Assembly: GCA_046348995.1 (NCBI GenBank)
Contig: JAXMDB010000010.1
Span: 62,001-126,000 of the forward strand
Reading direction: 5' to 3'
Source of the DNA: JANNSX01 sp046348995
GTDB taxonomy: Bacteria > Pseudomonadota > Alphaproteobacteria > Rhizobiales > Hyphomicrobiaceae
DNA: 64,000 bases
This document shows, piece by piece, positions 62,266-64,000 of the stretch. Every line of letters begins with the position of its first letter. Position 1 is the stretch's first letter. The notes below the pieces were generated by a model. It was not told the DNA's origin. It saw only the letters and a program-made list of their open reading frames with translations, and searched no databases. A program made the position numbers and the translations under genes.

Positions 62266-64000
62266 ATGTCCGAAACCCCGTCCGCGCTGAAAGCCCTGCG
62301 TTGCACGCCGCCCGACGTCACCGAGACGGATGCTGCGCGCATTGCCGCCGAGCATTTCGGCGCGACGGGCAATGCCAAGCGGCTGTTCGGGGAGCGCGAG
62401 GCGAACTTCCGGGTCGGACGGTCTGACGGCGGCGCGCTCATCCTGAAGATTTCCTCGCCCGACGAAAATCCGCTGGCGATCGATTTCCAGATCAAGGCGC
62501 TGACGCACATCGTGGCGGCCGATCCCGGGCTGCCGGTGCCCAAGCCGATCGCAACGCTCACCGGGGCGGAGACCGCGACGATCCGCAGGGGCAGCGCGGA
62601 TCATCTCGTCCGCGCGCTCACCTGGCTCGACGGCGATGTCGTCGAGGAGAGCGTGCCGACGGTTGGATTCCTGCGCGATCTCGGGCAGGCCATCGGCCGG
62701 CTCGACCGCGCGCTGCAGAGCTTCTTCCACGCCGGCGCTGCGCAAGAGATCGTCTGGGACCTGAAACGCGCGGCGGTCTTGCGCCCGTTCTCGGCCTTGA
62801 TCGCCGACCCGGCGACGCGTGCCAACGTCGAGAGGATGCACGAAACGCTCGAAAGCGAGACGCTGCCGGCACTGGCAAAGCTCCGCCATCAGGTCATCCA
62901 CAACGACCTGCACGTGGGCAACATGCTTTCGGCGACCGGCAAACCGGACAAGCTCGCCGGCCTCCTCGATTTCGGCGACATGCTCTACTCGGCGCGCATC
63001 ATCGATCTGGGATTTGCCGCTGCCGAGGTGACGATCCCGGACCGCGATCCGGTCGAGACAGCGGCCGTGCTCGCCGCGGCCTATCACGCCGGCAATCCGC
63101 TCGACGCTGAGGAGATCGCCGTCCTCTTCGACATCATCGCGGCGCGGCACGCGCAGACCCTGTCGATCCTCGCCTGGCGGCGCAAGAACGATCCCGCTGC
63201 GGCCGGCTACCTCACGCCCTTCGAGGCGAACTCGGCGAACGGGCTTGCCTCTTTGCTCGCGACCGGCCGCGATGCCGCGACGCGCCGCTTCGCGCAAGCG
63301 ACAGGCACCCACCGCCAGATCGCTATTCCCCTTCCAAGCGTGATCTCCGAGGACACACAGGCGCGCGAGAGACTGCTCGCGCGCCGCAGACAGCGCCTCG
63401 GCTCGGGTCTCGAGCTCTCTTACGAGGAGCCGGTGCACATCGTCCGCGCCGAGGGCGTGTGGATGTACGACGCCGGTGGCCGCCGCTATCTCGACGCCTA
63501 CAACAACGTGCCGACGGTCGGGCATTGCCACCCTCATGTCGTCGAGGCGATCGCGCGGCAGGCGGCAACGCTCAACACGAACACGCGCTACCTGCACGGT
63601 CTCGTGCTCGACTATGCCGAGCGGCTGACGGCCTCGATGCCGAAGGGCTCGGGTCTCGACGTCTGCGTCTTCGTCAACTGCGGCAGCGAGGCCAACGACA
63701 TCGCCTGGCGCATGGCGACCACATGGACGGGCGCGCGCGGCGGCATCGTCACCGAGCGCGCCTATCACGGCGGCACCGAAGCGGTTGCGCATCTGTCGCC
63801 CTACGACCTCACAGTGCCACTCGCCCCGCACATCCGCACGCTCGAGGCCCCCGATCTCTATCGTGGCCGCTTCGGTGCCGACGACCCTGACGCAGCCGGG
63901 AAGTACGCCGCCGACGCCGATCGCTGCATCGGCGAGCTTGCGCGCTCGGGCCATCGCACGGCCTGCTTCATGGTCGACACGGGCTTCATGTCGAACGGTC
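62266..64000 (+). CDS. Aminoglycoside-phosphotransferase-like kinase fused to class III aminotransferase, 5' part
   Basis: At least 578 residues visible; the 3' end lies outside the window. GAGGAG lies 6 nt before the ATG. N-terminal APH/choline-kinase-like domain (about 1-330) with Brenner motif VIHNDLHVGNML near 215 and LLDFGDM near 239; then a class III PLP aminotransferase (from about 375: MYDAGGRRYLDAYNNVPTVGHCHP; NCGSEANDIAWRMA). The two fused activities suggest phosphorylation then transamination or phospho-lyase chemistry on the same small amine. The M23 peptidase-like insert of some relatives is missing. Confidence 0.85.
   Translation, partial: MSETPSALKALRCTPPDVTETDAARIAAEHFGATGNAKRLFGEREANFRVGRSDGGALILKISSPDENPLAIDFQIKALTHIVAADPGLPVPKPIATLTGAETATIRRGSADHLVRALTWLDGDVVEESVPTVGFLRDLGQAIGRLDRALQSFFHAGAAQEIVWDLKRAAVLRPFSALIADPATRANVERMHETLESETLPALAKLRHQVIHNDLHVGNMLSATGKPDKLAGLLDFGDMLYSARIIDLGFAAAEVTIPDRDPVETAAVLAAAYHAGNPLDAEEIAVLFDIIAARHAQTLSILAWRRKNDPAAAGYLTPFEANSANGLASLLATGRDAATRRFAQATGTHRQIAIPLPSVISEDTQARERLLARRRQRLGSGLELSYEEPVHIVRAEGVWMYDAGGRRYLDAYNNVPTVGHCHPHVVEAIARQAATLNTNTRYLHGLVLDYAERLTASMPKGSGLDVCVFVNCGSEANDIAWRMATTWTGARGGIVTERAYHGGTEAVAHLSPYDLTVPLAPHIRTLEAPDLYRGRFGADDPDAAGKYAADADRCIGELARSGHRTACFMVDTGFMSNG

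Noticed and set aside
62239..63954. 571-codon open frame on the minus strand opposite the kinase-aminotransferase gene
   Set aside because: The plus strand encodes recognisable kinase and aminotransferase motifs across the same span.

Overview
The window is about 64 kb of G+C-rich chromosome, very probably from an alphaproteobacterium of the order Hyphomicrobiales. Pointers are the DUF1345, DUF2852 and DUF465 proteins, HspQ, a serC-motif-like leader before serC-serA, a malyl-CoA lyase with methylmalonyl-CoA mutase, a RibB with a dead GTP-cyclohydrolase half, and a signal-bearing Omp25-like porin. Genus is not resolved. No transposase, prophage, plasmid replication gene or CRISPR array was seen. 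Almost all of it is ordinary chromosome with short repeat elements in the gaps and a few less G+C-rich genes that look acquired.

Layout. 1-4.8 kb: mutA (5' end outside the window), three tandem GFA-family genes, mutB and a small membrane protein, joined by ATGA overlaps. 4.8-9.4 kb: membrane proteins (DUF1345, rhomboid, DUF2167), a TPR protein, ribosomal protein L36, a BetI/TetR-type regulator and a DUF2852 protein. 9.6-17.3 kb: a surface block with a 1360-residue RTX-type calcium-binding protein, an extensin-like lipoprotein and a trimeric autotransporter adhesin. 17.4-24 kb: SPFH protein plus NfeD, RibD-like reductase, twin-HTH protein, ABC substrate-binding protein, malyl-CoA lyase-type enzyme, HspQ with a long N-terminal tail, and an HNH nuclease in less G+C-rich DNA. 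24.3-30.5 kb: recG, sdhE and mfd. 30.7-34.7 kb: small metabolic and orphan genes. 34.9-37.7 kb: serC-serA. 38.2-41.4 kb: DUF4139 protein and ribB. 41.5-42.6 kb: an A+T-richer orphan. 42.8-46.6 kb: porin, modBC, alpha/beta hydrolase. 47.2-51.4 kb: a DevC-DevA-DevB exporter and an aldo/keto reductase. 51.5 kb: tRNA-Pro(GGG). 51.6-55.8 kb: two overlapping secreted or anchored unknowns and a flavin amine oxidase. 55.9-61.4 kb: CHRD protein, purEK, two DUF465 proteins, a TauE/SafE transporter and an aspartate aminotransferase. 61.6-64 kb: a DUF559 gene enclosed by inverted repeats, then a kinase-aminotransferase fusion that leaves the window.

Genes that work together. MutA/MutB interconvert methylmalonyl-CoA and succinyl-CoA; with the malyl-CoA/beta-methylmalyl-CoA lyase this fits propionyl-CoA and ethylmalonyl-CoA pathway traffic. 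RecG and Mfd are DNA-repair motors. SerC and SerA supply serine. PurE and PurK carry out adjacent purine steps. SPFH and NfeD form a membrane pair. ModBC lacks an adjacent ModA.

Most unusual points: a MutA without its C-terminal domain next to a three-gene GFA cassette; several repeat families, two of which supply the TAG stop codons of mfd and purK; a composite element of about 150 bp present twice; a 17-bp terminal-inverted-repeat segment enclosing a DUF559 gene; and two acquired-looking orphans (HNH nuclease, 41.5 kb membrane protein). All function calls come from reading the sequence alone; no database search was possible.
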